A DNA stretch of 64,000 nt. Origin: Desulfonatronum thiosulfatophilum. Its GTDB lineage: Bacteria; Desulfobacterota; Desulfovibrionia; Desulfovibrionales; Desulfonatronaceae. Made by a program: the position numbers and the translations under genes. Within the stretch, counting starts at the first letter, position 1; every line of letters begins with the position of its first letter. The notes under the pieces are model-generated. The model saw only the letters and a program-made list of their open reading frames with translations, searched no databases and was not told where the DNA came from. Shown piece by piece: positions 8,670-17,196 of the stretch. Location: positions 62,001-126,000 of the forward strand of contig NZ_FMXO01000004.1 in assembly GCF_900104215.1 (NCBI RefSeq), given 5' to 3'.

Positions 8670-9734
8670 ATGCAACGCATTCCCGTCGGACTTGTAGGCG
8701 TGGCCGGTTATACCGGCATGGAGCTGTGCCGGTTGCTGGCCGCACATCCGGAGCTGGAACTGGTCCGGGTCACCAGCCGGACCGAGGCCGGCAAGACGCT
8801 GGGGCAAATCCTGCCTCATCTGCACGAAACAGGGCTGGCGGAACTGGTCGTTACAGCGCCGGATACGCAGGACCTGGCCCAGGCCTGCAAGCTTGTTTTT
8901 CTAGCCGTGCCCCATGGAACGGCCATGGATCTGGCCGCGGACCTGTTGCGGAAAAACGTTCGGGTGGTGGATTTGAGCGCGGATTTTCGTCTTCGCGATC
9001 CCGAGACGTATTCCCAGTGGTACAATCTGGACCACCGTCATGTCTCCTTGCTGGAACAGGCGGTCTACGGTTTGCCCGAGCTGTACGGCAAGGAGATCGC
9101 CGGAGCGAACCTGGTGGCCAATCCCGGTTGCTACCCCACCAGCGTGCTGCTGGCTTTGGCTCCAGCACTGCACCACGAACTGGTGAATCCCGAGGATATT
9201 CTCGTGGACAGCAAGTCCGGAGCCACCGGCGCGGGACGCAAACCGTCCACGGCGACTCTCTTTTGTGAAGTGCAGGATAATTTCCGGGCCTACAGCCTCG
9301 GAAGACATCGTCACACTCCTGAAATGGAACAGGAAATAGGCGTGTTGTCAGGCCAGCAGGTTCAACTTTCCTTTACTCCCCATCTGCTGCCCATCGGCCG
9401 GGGAATCCTCTCTACGATCTACGCACGGCTGAAAACCACGGCTTCCTCCGAAGAGGTCCATGCACTCTACCGTGATTACTACGCCCAAAGTCCCGTATCT
9501 GCCCGCTGGGTGCGCATCCAGACGCCCGGCGTCTGGCCGGAGACCCGATTCGTCCGCGGAACCATGTATTGTGATCTGGGCCTGCTGGTGGATCAGCGCA
9601 CCAAACGGTTGCTCATCGTCAGCGTCATCGACAACCTCTGCCGCGGTGCCTCCGGTCAGGCTCTGGCCAATGCCAATCTGATGCTCGGGCTGGCCCCGGA
9701 CATGGGCCTGCCTGTCGCGCCCATGGTGCCGTAG
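8670..9734 (+). CDS. argC: N-acetyl-gamma-glutamyl-phosphate reductase
   Basis: 354 residues, full length. The N-terminal Rossmann motif GVAGYTGMELCRLLAAHP (about 10-27) binds NADPH, the active-site cysteine sits in NPGCYPTSVLLAL (about 150-162), and SGATGAGR (about 182-189) is the conserved substrate loop. It reduces N-acetylglutamyl phosphate to the semialdehyde in arginine biosynthesis. The AGAAGGAAA ribosome binding site is strong. No other arg genes are nearby. Confidence 0.95.
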   Translation: MQRIPVGLVGVAGYTGMELCRLLAAHPELELVRVTSRTEAGKTLGQILPHLHETGLAELVVTAPDTQDLAQACKLVFLAVPHGTAMDLAADLLRKNVRVVDLSADFRLRDPETYSQWYNLDHRHVSLLEQAVYGLPELYGKEIAGANLVANPGCYPTSVLLALAPALHHELVNPEDILVDSKSGATGAGRKPSTATLFCEVQDNFRAYSLGRHRHTPEMEQEIGVLSGQQVQLSFTPHLLPIGRGILSTIYARLKTTASSEEVHALYRDYYAQSPVSARWVRIQTPGVWPETRFVRGTMYCDLGLLVDQRTKRLLIVSVIDNLCRGASGQALANANLMLGLAPDMGLPVAPMVP

Positions 9735-9784
9735 ACGGTCTCCCCCGACGTCCGGCCTCCGAATACATACTTGCCTTCACAACA

Positions 9785-10564
9785 GTGAATCCCTTGCTCT
9801 CCATATTTCCGCTGCTTTCCCTGGTCCTGGGGCTGTTGCTGGGAAGTTTTTACAATGTCTGCGTTCATCGGTACCTGACCGGACAATCCGTGATCCTCCC
9901 GGCCTCACATTGTCCCAAGTGCGGGCATGGGCTGTCCTGGTGGGAGAACATCCCCCTGTTCAGCTTTCTTGTACTGCGGGGGCGCTGCCGTTCCTGCGGC
10001 GAGGGCATTTCCTGGCGCTATCCATTGGTCGAGGCGGTGTCCGGGCTGTGGGCCCTGCTTCTTGCCTTGCAGTTCGGCTTTGGCTGGGCATGGTTCCTGT
10101 ACATGGCGGCCGGCGGACTGCTGATTATCATGAGCTTTATCGACTTCCAGGAGTACATCCTTCCGGACATTTTCACCTTTCCCGGAGCCCTGCTCGCATT
10201 TGGCGGGTCGTTTCTTCTGGCGGACATGTCCTGGCAGGATTCCTTGCTGGGAGCCCTGTTCGGCGCCGGTGCGTTCTGGCTGCTGCAGAAAGGGTATTAT
10301 CTTTTGCGCGGAGTGGAAGGGTTGGGCACTGGGGACATCAAGCTGATGCTCATGCTCGGAGCTCTGGTGGGCTGGCAGGGCTTGCCGATGATGATTTTTC
10401 TGGCCGCATTCACCGCACTGGCGGCAAGCCTGGGATACATGGCAAAAAATGCCCATCAAGGCATGCAGACCCGGATTCCCTTCGGCCCGTTTCTCAGCCT
10501 GGGCGCAATGCTGCAAATCCTCTACGGCCAACAGTTGATGGCGCTTTGGATGCCCCTGGGCTGA
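9785..10564 (+). CDS. Prepilin peptidase / N-methyltransferase (type IV leader peptidase)
   Basis: 259 residues, polytopic inner-membrane protein with about seven hydrophobic segments. The cytoplasmic loop has the paired CPKC and CRSC motifs of the N-methylase domain (about 42-72), and the two catalytic aspartates appear in SFIDFQEYILPD (about 116-127) and GTGDIKLML (about 182-190). It cleaves and methylates type IV pilin or type II pseudopilin precursors. GTG start; only a weak ribosome binding site is visible. No pilus genes are in the window. PilD and GspO are equally good names. Confidence 0.92.
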   Translation: MNPLLSIFPLLSLVLGLLLGSFYNVCVHRYLTGQSVILPASHCPKCGHGLSWWENIPLFSFLVLRGRCRSCGEGISWRYPLVEAVSGLWALLLALQFGFGWAWFLYMAAGGLLIIMSFIDFQEYILPDIFTFPGALLAFGGSFLLADMSWQDSLLGALFGAGAFWLLQKGYYLLRGVEGLGTGDIKLMLMLGALVGWQGLPMMIFLAAFTALAASLGYMAKNAHQGMQTRIPFGPFLSLGAMLQILYGQQLMALWMPLG

Positions 10565-10650
10565 TCCGGCTTGACCATCAGAGGTAATATTGGCAATTTA
10601 ATTGCAAAGCGAATGAACAGCCGGATTTCACCGTCACCAGGAGTATGCCA

Positions 10651-11148
10651 ATGAAAATCAATCCCGAACAAACCTCGGCTTTAAAGGCAGATGCGGACCG
10701 GGATGCCCGCAAGGTGAACAAGAGCGGCGAGCGCTTTGAAGATCTCCTCTTCCGTGCATCGAGAAACGGTGCATCGCCTCAGGATTCCTTGTCTCCCGCC
10801 GTGTCGCAGCCGTCAGGCCCCATGTCCCCGATGCACCTCACGCCGACGCAGATGCTGTTTCCTGTTGAAAATGCACCGGCATTCCAGAGCAAAGCCATGG
10901 ACACCTTCGACAATCTGCTTTCAAGGTGGGAAAATTATGCCCACCAGTTGTCCGCCGATCCTCAAGGGTTGCGTAACGCCAACGGCATTCTTGAAGAGAT
11001 TTCCGAGCAAATCGGAACTTTGAAAGCCAACTGGCCGCAGCAGGGATCGTCACAACCTCTGGGTCCGGAGTTGCGGGGCATGCTTGACGAACTGGAAGTC
11101 ATGGCGGTCACCGAAAGAATCAAGTTCAATCGCGGGGACTACCTGTAG
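10651..11148 (+). CDS. Conserved protein of unknown function
   Basis: 165 residues with no domain I can name. The first 75 residues are polar and Pro/Ser-rich (probably disordered). The rest is mainly helical, with FDNLLSRWENYAHQLS (about 87-102) and a C-terminus ELEVMAVTERIKFNRGDYL that looks conserved. There is no signal peptide or membrane segment, so it is probably cytoplasmic. ATG at 10651 is preferred over 10645 because AGGAG (10639-10643) then has a normal 7-bp spacing. It lies downstream of the prepilin peptidase gene and converges on thpR. Confidence 0.6.
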   Translation: MKINPEQTSALKADADRDARKVNKSGERFEDLLFRASRNGASPQDSLSPAVSQPSGPMSPMHLTPTQMLFPVENAPAFQSKAMDTFDNLLSRWENYAHQLSADPQGLRNANGILEEISEQIGTLKANWPQQGSSQPLGPELRGMLDELEVMAVTERIKFNRGDYL

Positions 11149-11180
11149 CGCACCATCTTTCCGATTTTTGTTCGTCCGTC

Positions 11181-11753
11181 CTATGGAACCGGATCATTAG
11201 CTGGCCGGAGTTCGAACTCGGCCAGACGTTGATAACATGGCCCGGCCGGCGTCAGCCGGCTTTGCCACAGCACGATCCGTTCCATTCTGATTTCCGGCCA
11301 GGAGGCGCGCCGCAACTCCGACAGCAGATTTGCCCATGGGTCATCCAGGGCTTGCCTGATACGGGCCACGGTCAGATGGGGCTGGAAGGGACGGCTTTCA
11401 GGGGCAAAGCCCAGGGTGGCGCATCTTCGGTCAATTTCAGCAGCCAGATCCTGGACTGCTTTCATTCCTTGCCCGACACCCACCCACAAGACTCTGGGGC
11501 GCCGCCGGTCCGGGAAAAAACCTCCTCCCTGTCCTTGCAATGTGAAGGACTCGCCCAGGGGAGTCTGAAACAGTCCCACCAGAGACTCCAGCTTTTCAGA
11601 AGAGACTTCCCCAAGAAATTTCAACGTCAAATGCCAATTGTCCGGCCTGGTCCAGGATATTCTGGAACGCAGTCCGGGTTTCACATCGTTGATCAGGACC
11701 GCCAGATTGCTTTGGTATGCCTCCGGCATCGGCAAACCGAAAAAACAGCGCAT
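11181..11753 (-). CDS. thpR: RNA 2',3'-cyclic phosphodiesterase (LigT/ThpR, 2H superfamily)
   Basis: 190 residues, typical length. The two catalytic HxTx motifs are HLTLKFLG (about 41-48) and HLTVARIR (about 126-133); the start MRCFFGLPMPEA is also typical. The family opens 2',3'-cyclic phosphates on RNA and shows 2'-5' RNA ligase activity in vitro. The start at 11753 overlaps the stop of the CULT-domain gene by one base (TAATG), so the two are coupled. It is last in a four-gene operon with phosphodiesterase, helicase and CULT genes. Confidence 0.9.
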   Translation of the reverse strand: MRCFFGLPMPEAYQSNLAVLINDVKPGLRSRISWTRPDNWHLTLKFLGEVSSEKLESLVGLFQTPLGESFTLQGQGGGFFPDRRRPRVLWVGVGQGMKAVQDLAAEIDRRCATLGFAPESRPFQPHLTVARIRQALDDPWANLLSELRRASWPEIRMERIVLWQSRLTPAGPCYQRLAEFELRPANDPVP

Positions 11754-12388
11754 TATCCGTCCTTGGCCAGCTGATCCAGAATCAGGGCGAAAAAAAGGCC
11801 ATTTGGACCGGCAAAAAGCCATCCGAGATGACTGCGGCAACGGCTGCAGACGGCAATCTGCCATGTGCACTCGGAAAACCAGGAAAACTCCGCGCTGCTC
11901 GGACCCAGGGGCATCGCTCCGGGTGCATTCCCGAAGCAACCGATCTCAAAGACATGGCCATGGGGGTTGAAGAAGACGTGATCATGACGTCCGTTTACTG
12001 AGATGCGATTCGCATCCTTTGTGACGACCAAACCACAGTTGCGACAGCGCAACGACGAATCATCGTCCGTCGTCGGTTCACCGACTGTTTGGTCGTCCAG
12101 CCCCCGATCGGGGTTATTGCCCTGATCCAGACGCAATAACATTGCCGGCCGCACTGCATATTCCGTTGCCGATTTTGAAAAGTCGCTTTCGGTTGAACCG
12201 CTGATACCTGTTAAGAGCGCCATCAACTTTCCTGCCATCTGAGTCAACTCAGTGAACGCAAGGCATTCCGAGCTTTGCCCGTCGTTATCCATTCTTCCAT
12301 GTCCATGCTGTATCTCTTCAGCAAATATTTTCTCGCAGCAGACTTGAACTGGTCCGTTTCGGCTAGGTCGCTGCTCCATCCATCTCAT
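11753..12388 (-). CDS. Cereblon-type CULT (thalidomide-binding) domain protein
   Basis: 211 residues. The C-terminal half (about 113-208) carries the features of the CULT/Yippee-like zinc fold: CxxC at 115/118, CxxC at 181/184, and three tryptophans W170, W176 and W190 in FSWFSECTW and HLGW. Their 6- and 14-residue spacing matches the tri-tryptophan ligand pocket of human cereblon (W380, W386, W400) and the small bacterial CULT proteins. HVFFNPHGHVFEI (about 137-149) is also typical. The N-terminal 110 residues are not recognisable and may include a wrong start; Met33 (12292) is an alternative. ATG at 12388 overlaps the helicase stop by four bases (ATGA). The natural ligand is unknown. Confidence 0.85.
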   Translation of the reverse strand: MRWMEQRPSRNGPVQVCCEKIFAEEIQHGHGRMDNDGQSSECLAFTELTQMAGKLMALLTGISGSTESDFSKSATEYAVRPAMLLRLDQGNNPDRGLDDQTVGEPTTDDDSSLRCRNCGLVVTKDANRISVNGRHDHVFFNPHGHVFEIGCFGNAPGAMPLGPSSAEFSWFSECTWQIAVCSRCRSHLGWLFAGPNGLFFALILDQLAKDG

Positions 12389-14547
12389 TCCTCCATGCTC
12401 AAAAAATCAACCATGATGATCTTCAAGCCGAAGCCGGGGAAGTTGATGCGGTAGCGGTTGGGGGGGAGGAATTCCACGATTTTGCCGCGACCGAAAATCT
12501 TGTGTCGGCAATGGCCGAAGGTGTTGTTTCGGTGCCGGGCGGCACCGGGAGATGGGAGTGGGGCCGAGTGGGAAGGCGTGTCGGGGTTGTTGCAGAACGG
12601 GCGTGGCTCCCGCGCTGGGAGCGGTGTGCGCGGCTTGACCTGGCCGAGGTAGTTTTCCCGCAATTCCTCATAGCAGGACGGCGGCAGTTCGCTGACAAAG
12701 AGGCTGGGCAGGGCCGGCTCACTGCCGCCCATGAACCGGTTGTAGACCGAGGAGGGGACGAACAGGCCGAGGTAGTCCCTGGCCCGGGTGCAGGCCACGT
12801 AGAGCAGACGTCGCTCTTCTTCAAGATCTTCGCTGTTCTCCATGGCATGGCGGGAGGGAAAGCGTCCGTTGACCAGATCAATGACCAGTACGGCGGACCA
12901 CTCCAGTCCTTTGGCCGAGTGCACGGTGGACAGGACCACGTGATCCTCGACGTCGCAATCCTCTTCCCGGCTTTCCTCCGGACTTTCCAGAGTCAGTTCG
13001 GCCAGAAAAGCGTCCAGGTCAGTAAACCCAGATGCGATCTGGAGCAGTTGATCCAGCCCGGCCTGACGACGGGGATAATCGTCCGGATAGCGATCCTGAA
13101 AGAGCGGCGTGTAGAATTCCAGAATGCGCTGCAAGGCCGAGGTGGGCGCGGGTTTTTCATGGCGCAAGGCATTGATCAGGTCGAAGGCCGCGGCCACGTC
13201 CGGAAATTTCTTGGTGGTGCGGGCGATTTTTTGCTGTTCTCCTTCCAGCAGAGCCTGACAAAAGGTGTTGCACGTCTTGGGGCCCATGCCTTTGACGTGG
13301 GATACGGCCCGCTGCCAGGCAGGCAGGTCGGCTGGGTTCACGATCAGCCGCAGGTAGGCCAGTACGTCCTTGACGTGCGCGGCGTCGGTGAATTTGAGGC
13401 CGCCGTATTTGCGAAAGCGCAGGCCGATCTTGTTCAGGAGCATTTCCACGGGATATGACTGATATCCGGCCCGGAACAGCACGGCGATGTCCCGCAGGCG
13501 GCAACTCCGGGAAAGCTCCAGGATTTTATCCACCACCACCTTGGCCTGGGTCTGGTCGCTGACCGTGTTGATTAGCTGAGGCTTGAGACCATCCGTGCGG
13601 CGGGAGAAGAGATTCTTGTCAAACTTTGTGGTCGCGTTCCGGAGCAAGGCGTTGGTCAATTCCAGGATGGGCTGGACCGAGCGGTAGTTTTCTTCCAGGC
13701 GGACAATGGTCGTGTTCGGGAAGGTATCAGGAAAGGCGAGGATGTTGCGTACTTCGGCTCCGCGAAAGGCATAGATGGACTGGGCGTCGTCGCCCACGGC
13801 CATCACTCCCCGTCCATCGCCGGCCAACTGCCGGACAAGTCGGGCCTGGACCTTGTTCGTGTCCTGGAACTCGTCCACCATCACGTGGCTGTGGCGCATG
13901 CGCAAGAATTCGGCCAGGTCATCGCGCTCCAGGAGCAAACGTTCCAGATTGAACAGCAGGTCGTCGTAATCCATCAATCCGTGACGCAGTTTGAATTCCG
14001 CATAGGTCCGGGCGATGCGGATCATGTCGTCGCCATAATGCAGCATGTGCGGGGATTCGCGCTCCAGGAGCATCGCCAGGTCGACTTCCTTGTTTCGTGA
14101 TTTGCTGATCAGCCCCAGGATGGTCTTTTTTTTGGGGAACGCCTTGTCTCCCTTGCCCACTCCCAGTTCGGCGCGAACCTGTCCCAGAATTTCGCTCATG
14201 TCCGGACCGTCCATGATCGTGAAACGGTCCGGATAGCCCAGGACCGAGGCGTAACGCCGCAGGATCGAACCGGCAAAGGAGTGGAAGGTGCCGCCGGCCA
14301 CGCCCCCAAGTTCCTGGCCGATCAGGCTGGAGGCGCGGAAAAGCATTTCCTGGGCGGCCTTGCGGGTGAACGTGAGCAGCAGGATGTTTTCCGGTGCTAC
14401 GCCGTTCCGGACAAGATAGGCCAGGCGATAGGCAATGGTCCGGGTCTTGCCGCTGCCGGCCCCGGCAATAACCAGGAGGGGCCCATGGGCAGCGCGAACC
14501 GCCTGCCACTGGGCGGGATTGAGTTGTTTTTCGAAATCGATGGACAT
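12385..14547 (-). CDS. UvrD/PcrA-type ATP-dependent DNA helicase
   Basis: 720 residues, complete. Motif I AGAGSGKT (about 28-35), motif Ia LLTFTRKAAQEM, motif II VMVDEFQDT (DExx box, about 222-230), motif III GDDAQSIYAFRGA, motif IV LEENYRS, motif V STVHSAKGLEW and motif VI EEERRLLYVACTRARDYL are all present. It translocates 3'-5' on single-stranded DNA in repair and recombination. It starts directly after the stop of the phosphodiesterase gene, and its own stop overlaps the CULT gene, so four genes are one transcription unit. A short C-terminal domain (about 685-720) ends in IIMVDFLSMEE. Confidence 0.93.
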   Translation of the reverse strand: MSIDFEKQLNPAQWQAVRAAHGPLLVIAGAGSGKTRTIAYRLAYLVRNGVAPENILLLTFTRKAAQEMLFRASSLIGQELGGVAGGTFHSFAGSILRRYASVLGYPDRFTIMDGPDMSEILGQVRAELGVGKGDKAFPKKKTILGLISKSRNKEVDLAMLLERESPHMLHYGDDMIRIARTYAEFKLRHGLMDYDDLLFNLERLLLERDDLAEFLRMRHSHVMVDEFQDTNKVQARLVRQLAGDGRGVMAVGDDAQSIYAFRGAEVRNILAFPDTFPNTTIVRLEENYRSVQPILELTNALLRNATTKFDKNLFSRRTDGLKPQLINTVSDQTQAKVVVDKILELSRSCRLRDIAVLFRAGYQSYPVEMLLNKIGLRFRKYGGLKFTDAAHVKDVLAYLRLIVNPADLPAWQRAVSHVKGMGPKTCNTFCQALLEGEQQKIARTTKKFPDVAAAFDLINALRHEKPAPTSALQRILEFYTPLFQDRYPDDYPRRQAGLDQLLQIASGFTDLDAFLAELTLESPEESREEDCDVEDHVVLSTVHSAKGLEWSAVLVIDLVNGRFPSRHAMENSEDLEEERRLLYVACTRARDYLGLFVPSSVYNRFMGGSEPALPSLFVSELPPSCYEELRENYLGQVKPRTPLPAREPRPFCNNPDTPSHSAPLPSPGAARHRNNTFGHCRHKIFGRGKIVEFLPPNRYRINFPGFGLKIIMVDFLSMEE

Positions 14548-15906
14548 TTAAGATTGTTGAGCAGTTAGAATGACAGGATCCAAGGCGTTGAAATGTTCCA
14601 GCACGGTTCGGCCCACATCCCGGACCCGCTGAGGCCGCTTTCCCTCGGAATCATAGAAAAAGGCATCATCCCGGGTATGGCAGCCCTGGCGATCGGCCCG
14701 GCCGAATATTGAGGTCTGGTCAAACTTGGCCCGCAACGAAAAGCCTTTGCGGGGCACGCAGACCAGATCCGGGACAGCGGAGTCGCGGGTCGCCAAGACG
14801 GCGGGGAAATGCTTCTCCTTCAGGCCGGGATAAAGTTCTTCCGCCCGGAGCACCTCGGCCATGACCGGTTCCCCTTGCCATTGCAGATCAAGGAGGCCGG
14901 CGCGGACGGCTTCGCGCAGTTTCGGCGCTTCAGCAAGGGAAACATGGCCCCGGCTGAAGCGGGGAGTATGCAGATATATCCGGCTCGGGTCCAGGGCAAA
15001 GGCCCTGCTCCTGGGGCTGATGTTTGAGCAGTCCAGTTCATGATCCGGCGGCGTGTCCTGGACGAGGTGACCCTGTTGGCGAAGCCAGGCGTTGAGGTCC
15101 ACTTCGACATTCAGAGTTGTGAAACCGTGGTCGGCCAGTACAAGGAGGCGTTTCGGCTCCGGAAGCTGTTCAAACCGCTCCAGCACGTCGCCGATCAGCT
15201 CGTCCCACCGGTGCATGAAGGCCAAGCATGCATCCCGCTGGGGATGGCCGGGATCTTCCAGGGCCGGAAAGAGGAAATGACCCAGGCGGTCCGTTTCCGT
15301 CAGCACGAATACAAAAAGATCCCAGGCCAGATCCGGCCAGAGCAGATCCAGGGCTGCCCTGCGTCCGCGCAGGGCGGTGTCCAGCATTGTCAGCAGATAA
15401 GACGGATCCCTGCCCCCACGGCTTGTGTCGGCTTCCAGCACGTAGCCCGCCGCACGGAGCTGGTGGGCCAGAAATGGAGGAAACGTCGCCCGGGTCAGCT
15501 CCGGAGCCACGAACCCGGCCACCAGCATGCCCTTGATGGGCTTGACCGGATAGGTGTTGGGCAGGTTGATCACCCGGCTGGTCAGGCCGCGGTCGCCCAG
15601 CCGGTCAAAGATCGTCCGGGCGCGGACCTGGGTGAAGTCGGCAAAGCGGAGGGCATAACTGTGTGGGTCGAGGCTGGTGAAACCGTAGATCCCATGCTCC
15701 TCCGGTCCGGCAGCGGTGAAAAACGAGGTCCAATTCACCGGGGACAACTCCGGAAGCTCCGCCTGGAGGGGGTGAGCCTCGGATGTCAGGGCAATCCGCG
15801 CCAGATTGGGCAGGTATCCCGCCCGACATAACCGGACAGCCGTGCTGAAAGGCAGGCCATCCAGCCCGAGCACGAGCAGCCTGGAACGTTGCGGGGGGTG
15901 AGACAT
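14548..15906 (-). CDS. Alkaline phosphatase superfamily / type I phosphodiesterase-nucleotide pyrophosphatase
   Basis: 452 residues. LVLGLDGLPFS (about 11-21) provides the first metal aspartate; SPVNWTSFFTAAGPEEHGIYGF (about 55-76) holds the nucleophile region; TETDRLGHF (about 224-232) and LADHGFTTLNVEVDLNAWL (about 277-295) give the remaining metal ligands. Such enzymes cleave phosphodiester or phosphate bonds of nucleotides, lipids or sugars; the substrate is not determinable here. No signal peptide is evident. ATG at 15906 fits the conserved start; a longer frame upstream would run into the hexanucleotide repeat. First gene of the helicase-CULT-ThpR operon. Confidence 0.85.
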   Translation of the reverse strand: MSHPPQRSRLLVLGLDGLPFSTAVRLCRAGYLPNLARIALTSEAHPLQAELPELSPVNWTSFFTAAGPEEHGIYGFTSLDPHSYALRFADFTQVRARTIFDRLGDRGLTSRVINLPNTYPVKPIKGMLVAGFVAPELTRATFPPFLAHQLRAAGYVLEADTSRGGRDPSYLLTMLDTALRGRRAALDLLWPDLAWDLFVFVLTETDRLGHFLFPALEDPGHPQRDACLAFMHRWDELIGDVLERFEQLPEPKRLLVLADHGFTTLNVEVDLNAWLRQQGHLVQDTPPDHELDCSNISPRSRAFALDPSRIYLHTPRFSRGHVSLAEAPKLREAVRAGLLDLQWQGEPVMAEVLRAEELYPGLKEKHFPAVLATRDSAVPDLVCVPRKGFSLRAKFDQTSIFGRADRQGCHTRDDAFFYDSEGKRPQRVRDVGRTVLEHFNALDPVILTAQQS

Positions 15907-15997
15907 ATTTATGAAAGAAGCGGTGACAAAAGAAGTCACCCTATGCGAGTTGCTGTTCCCCCGCAAGGAACATGAAATCAAACTGGCCGCCTTTAAA

Positions 15998-16027
15998 ATC
16001 GAAATCGAAATCGAAATCGAAATCGAA
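15998..16027. repeat. Hexanucleotide tandem repeat (ATCGAA)5, left arm of an inverted pair
   Basis: Five perfect ATCGAA units, upstream of the phosphodiesterase gene start. The same hexamer recurs in opposite orientation at 16131-16190, so the two tracts can pair across about 100 bp. Confidence 0.95.
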
Positions 16028-16130
16028 GTCGATCAATATTTTCAGTAGCTCGCAGCGTGCGATGGCGCCGTATGGACTGGCCCCTTAGATGACGGCATGT
16101 TGCGAAGGTGGAGTTGATGGTTGATTTTTT

Positions 16131-16190
16131 TCGATTTCGATTTCGATTTCGATTTCGATTTCGATTTCGATTTCGATTTCGATTTCGATT
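16131..16190. repeat. Hexanucleotide tandem repeat (TCGATT)10, right arm of an inverted pair
   Basis: Ten perfect TCGATT units (60 bp), the longest of the hexamer tracts in the window; TTTTTT precedes it and GCGAGG ends it. It lies in the 425-bp gap between the phosphodiesterase gene and the tRNA-Val promoter. The rest of the gap holds no gene. Confidence 0.97.
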
Positions 16191-16280
16191 GCGAGGGAAT
16201 TGTCGAGTTGGTTGCGGTATGGGGGGATCAAGTTTTGTGTTGCTAAAGGAAAAATATTTTTTGTGTCCTGAGAGAATTTC

Positions 16281-16310
16281 TTGACAACATGCCCCGGTTT
16301 TGACTATACA
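16281..16310 (+). promoter_or_regulatory. Sigma-70 promoter of the tRNA-Val/tRNA-Asp operon
   Basis: Perfect -35 TTGACA (16281-16286), an 18-bp spacer and -10 TATACA (16305-16310). Predicted transcription start is near 16317, about 15 bp before tRNA-Val. The strong consensus match is typical of stable RNA genes. Confidence 0.85.
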
Positions 16311-16331
16311 ACAAATCCTTCAGGGCGGGAT

Positions 16332-16407
16332 GGGCGGATAGCTCAGCTGGGAGAGCATCGGCCTTACAAGCCGAGGGTCACAGGTTCGATCCCTGTTCCG
16401 CCCACCA
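16332..16407 (+). tRNA. tRNA-Val (anticodon TAC)
   Basis: 76 nt including encoded CCA. Acceptor arms GGGCGGA and TCCGCCC pair perfectly; the D-arm is GCTC-AGC-TGGGAGAGC; the anticodon loop CTTACAA is closed by a CGGC/GCCG-type stem; the T-arm contains GTTCGATCC. First tRNA of a two-gene operon, 8 bp before tRNA-Asp. Confidence 0.97.
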
Positions 16408-16415
16408 TTACATGC

Positions 16416-16492
16416 GGGGCCGTAGTTAAGCTGGTTATAACGCCGGCCTGTCACGTCGGAGGGCGCGGGTTCAAGTCCCGTCGGCCCCGCCA
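16416..16492 (+). tRNA. tRNA-Asp (anticodon GTC)
   Basis: 77 nt with encoded CCA. Acceptor GGGGCCG pairs with CGGCCCC, discriminator G, anticodon loop CTGTCAC, T-loop GTTCAAGTC. Cotranscribed with tRNA-Val and followed by a strong terminator. Confidence 0.97.
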
Positions 16493-16524
16493 GATTGCAA
16501 GTTCCTCTTCGAGAGGACTTATTT

Positions 16525-16554
16525 AAAGGCCGGAAGCTTGCTTCCGGCCTTTTT
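16525..16554 (+). terminator. Rho-independent terminator of the tRNA operon
   Basis: Perfect 12-bp stem AAAGGCCGGAAG / CTTCCGGCCTTT with a CTTG loop, running into further T residues. The following stretch to 16799 contains no gene and serves as leader of the RRM protein gene; I saw no regulatory motif in it. Confidence 0.9.
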
Positions 16555-16799
16555 ATGTTTAATGTTTATACTATCCAAGATTCCGGCAGTTCAAATCGAT
16601 ATGGGTCGGGCGTCCTTCTGCCCCCTTGTGCCTTTTTTGATTTTCAAGTAGCCGGAATTCAGGACGGAAGATCAGCGCACGTTTGTTTTCCGATCTTCTT
16701 GGTTTTTTGGCATGTTGGAAAGGACATCACCTGAATTGGCCCGAATCTGGGCGACCGGCCTCAGTAGAAAGCGGTCAAACGTTAACTGGAGATTCTCGC

Positions 16800-17162
16800 A
16801 TGGAAAACAAACTGTACGTTGGCAACCTTTCCTATTCAGTCACCGAAGACTCCCTGCATTCGCTTTTCGCGGAAGCAGGTTCGGTGCAGTCCGTCGCCTT
16901 GATCAAGGACCGCGACACAGGCCGCTCCAAAGGTTTTGCGTTTGTCGAGATGAACTCGCAAGAAGATGCGCAAAAGGCCATTGAGCAATTTCACGGCAAA
17001 GATTTCGATGGGCGTCCTCTGACGGTGAACATCGCCCGACCTCGCGAAGATCGTCCTCGCGGTGGAGGAGATCGGTATGACGGTGGAGGCAGGGGAGGCC
17101 GCTCCGGTGGCGGACGTTCAGGTGGCGGCGGTGGCGGCGGTGGGAGACAGCGCGGCTGGTAG
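16800..17162 (+). CDS. Glycine-rich RNA-binding protein with one RRM domain
   Basis: 120 residues. A single RRM spans residues 3-80 with RNP2 LYVGNL (4-9) and RNP1 KGFAFVEM (about 43-50). The C-terminal 40 residues are a Gly/Arg/Ser tail (GGGRSGGG-type) of the sort that adds nonspecific RNA affinity. Such small bacterial RRM proteins resemble cyanobacterial Rbp and are often cold-regulated; the targets here are unknown. ATG at 16800 has GGAG nearby and starts exactly at the RRM. Monocistronic, with its own terminator. Confidence 0.93.
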   Translation: MENKLYVGNLSYSVTEDSLHSLFAEAGSVQSVALIKDRDTGRSKGFAFVEMNSQEDAQKAIEQFHGKDFDGRPLTVNIARPREDRPRGGGDRYDGGGRGGRSGGGRSGGGGGGGGRQRGW

Positions 17163-17196
17163 TACCGTCTGAAACGGATTTGATTTAGATTCATAT

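Noticed and set aside
15998-16190. CRISPR-like array
   Set aside because: The repeats are 6-bp tandem units with no spacers, and no cas genes are present.
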